This document shows, piece after piece, positions 60,264 through 61,121 of a DNA stretch of 61,121 nt. The notes beneath the pieces are model-generated. The model was not told where the DNA came from, did not search any database, and saw only the letters and a list, made by a program, of their open reading frames with translations. Positions within the stretch are counted from its first letter, which is position 1. The number at the start of each line of letters is the position of its first letter. The stretch spans positions 18,089 to 79,209 of the forward strand of contig NZ_VDCQ01000046.1 of NCBI RefSeq assembly GCF_006265175.1, in the 5' to 3' direction. Origin of the DNA: Paenibacillus hemerocallicola. Its GTDB lineage: Bacteria > Bacillota > Bacilli > Paenibacillales > NBRC-103111. The position numbers and the translations under genes were made by a program.

Positions 60264-60546
60264 TGCATCTCCTTGAATATTCGATTTAATAATATCATAA
60301 TGACATATTAAAAATCCGTTGTCAATCCTCGCTTCCTACAGCACCACTTAAAAATGTCGAAGCCGAAGCTCGCTATTGAGGATCGCTCCATCAGCGGCAT
60401 CACTTTCTTCGAACCGATCATTCAGGAACAGCCGTGGAGCCGATTGAAAGCCGGGCAACTGGAAAATATGAGGCTGTTGAAAAAGTCTGCAAGGAGAGGA
60501 AGCGCCTGGGACAAGAGGTGGGGGAATGCGCTCCGCATCCGTTAAC

Positions 60547-60585
60547 ATCGTGTTGTTTTTAAAGTTTTAGCGGTTACAACACGAT
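60547..60585. other. Inverted repeat with an alternative pairing
   Basis: ATCGTGTTGT and ACAACACGAT (ten perfect pairs) flank 19 bases. The segment AGCGGTT in that loop can instead pair with AACCGCT at 60595-60601, so two mutually exclusive hairpins are possible. Confidence 0.4.
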
Positions 60586-60716
60586 TGTAAAGTCAACCGC
60601 TTCGCTTTCCCGACATTTCCCCCACCTTTTTGTATGACAATTCTCTCTTTTTGACTTTTTCAACAACCAGAAAATATGCAGTTATTTAGAAGGCAACCGC
60701 CCATCTGTCTCTATAT

Positions 60717-60740
60717 AACTGGAAAAACTCCAGTTGTTTT
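60717..60740 (+). terminator. Terminator-like hairpin in the right-hand non-coding region
   Basis: AACTGGA-AAAAC-TCCAGTT followed by GTTTTC. No plus-strand gene ends nearby, so its role is unclear. Confidence 0.4.
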
Positions 60741-61121
60741 CGCTCGCATTCAAGTATTATTACTGTAGCAGACCATTTAACAGCATGTTTTCCAGTTATT
60801 TCGCCGAATACCGTCCAATTTCCGAATTTAAATGCATGTTTTACAGTTAAGCTATAGCCAGCCGGGAAGTAGTCTGCCGGAGATGCCCCCTTCCATCGTT
60901 CCGCCGGTTATCCTCCTCACTGTGCGCTACTTGGGGCTTTTGACGCCGGGCTTCCGGAAAAACCGCAGCAGCAAGATTAGCCTGTCAATCCCTCACGCAA
61001 TTTTCAGATTCGAAGCATAACGGAATCCAGTTCCGTTAATGTCATGGCTACTGAAAATTCTCCGCACTTAGCGGAAGCTGTGGACCTCTGTCAAGAAAGT
61101 AGACACTCGATAAGAGAACTT
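60741..61121. repeat. Non-coding right end with CCAGTTATTT and GGAA/TTCC units
   Basis: No credible gene. CATGTTTTCCAGTTATTTCG and GCATGTTTTACAGTTAAGC are imperfect copies about 50 bases apart, and TAACGGAATCCAGTTCCGTTA (61019-61039) is another palindromic unit of the intergenic family. The last 30 bases (TGTCAAGAAAGTAGACAC) resemble an insertion-sequence end. Confidence 0.45.

Noticed and set aside
60354-60545. 63-codon plus-strand frame after the NUDIX promoter
   Set aside because: No ribosome binding site, no motif and low-quality composition; treated as non-coding.
60842-60851. TACAGTTAAG, identical to an S. aureus AgrA half-site
   Set aside because: Single copy, no second half-site at the right spacing, and more than 30 kb from the agr-like locus whose regulator is a different LytTR protein.

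Overview
The window looks like a chromosomal segment from a member of the Paenibacillaceae (Paenibacillus/Cohnella type). Reasons: strong GGAGG-type ribosome binding sites with frequent TTG/GTG starts, moderately high GC coding sequence, YesM/YesN-type two-component systems beside LplB/LplC-type sugar transporters, many AraC, GntR and IclR regulators, and Bacillus-type Zur, Fur and cre operators. I see no rRNA, tRNA, CRISPR array or intact transposase.

Layout. 1-11.4 kb: end of a peptide/nickel-type ABC operon, a LysR regulator with a Fur-box candidate, two small membrane proteins, a secreted copper-amine-oxidase-N-like protein, and a sugar locus (AraC regulator, solute-binding lipoprotein, beta-propeller enzyme, dihydrodipicolinate-synthase/N-acetylneuraminate-lyase-family aldolase) followed by a VTT/DedA-type membrane protein. 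11.4-14.4 kb: repeats, a phytanoyl-CoA-dioxygenase/HEAT-repeat fusion and a GntR regulator. 14.6-22.4 kb: a zinc-starvation island with five Zur-box-like sites, two COG0523 GTPases, the remnant of a third, a YcgR/YcgQ-type permease pair, a small ORF with its own Zur box, and an embedded radical SAM gene next to a small helical protein.

22.6-25.6 kb: AraC regulator and a sugar isomerase/oxidoreductase pair. 26.1-29.6 kb: an AT-rich, probably acquired quorum-sensing cassette with agrB, an unannotated agrD-like peptide gene, a receiver-less LytTR regulator and three paralogous multi-span membrane proteins, but no histidine kinase. 30.2-40.4 kb: cell-wall amidase, IclR regulator, TagC/P68-RBP-like propeller protein, a three-gene sugar ABC transporter, and an operon of aldolase, sialidase-like propeller and alpha/beta hydrolase that shares a 14-base promoter motif with the IclR gene.

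40.4-43.1 kb: tandem repeats and a sodium:solute symporter broken by an internal deletion plus frameshift. 43.4-52 kb: a polysaccharide-use operon (two permeases, binding protein, YesN/YesM two-component system, GH18-like hydrolase) containing a decayed 3' fragment of a second binding-protein gene. 52.3-60.3 kb: glutaminase, lipoprotein, MFS transporter, short-chain dehydrogenase, and an NAD-salvage operon (NrtR-like NUDIX protein, nicotinamidase, nicotinate phosphoribosyltransferase). The last 0.85 kb is non-coding.

The most interesting candidate is the 26.1-29.6 kb locus: an Agr-type peptide signal apparently combined with a LytTR regulator and membrane-protein partners, as in streptococcal LytTR regulatory systems, rather than with an AgrC/AgrA two-component pair. 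The compact Zur island is the second.
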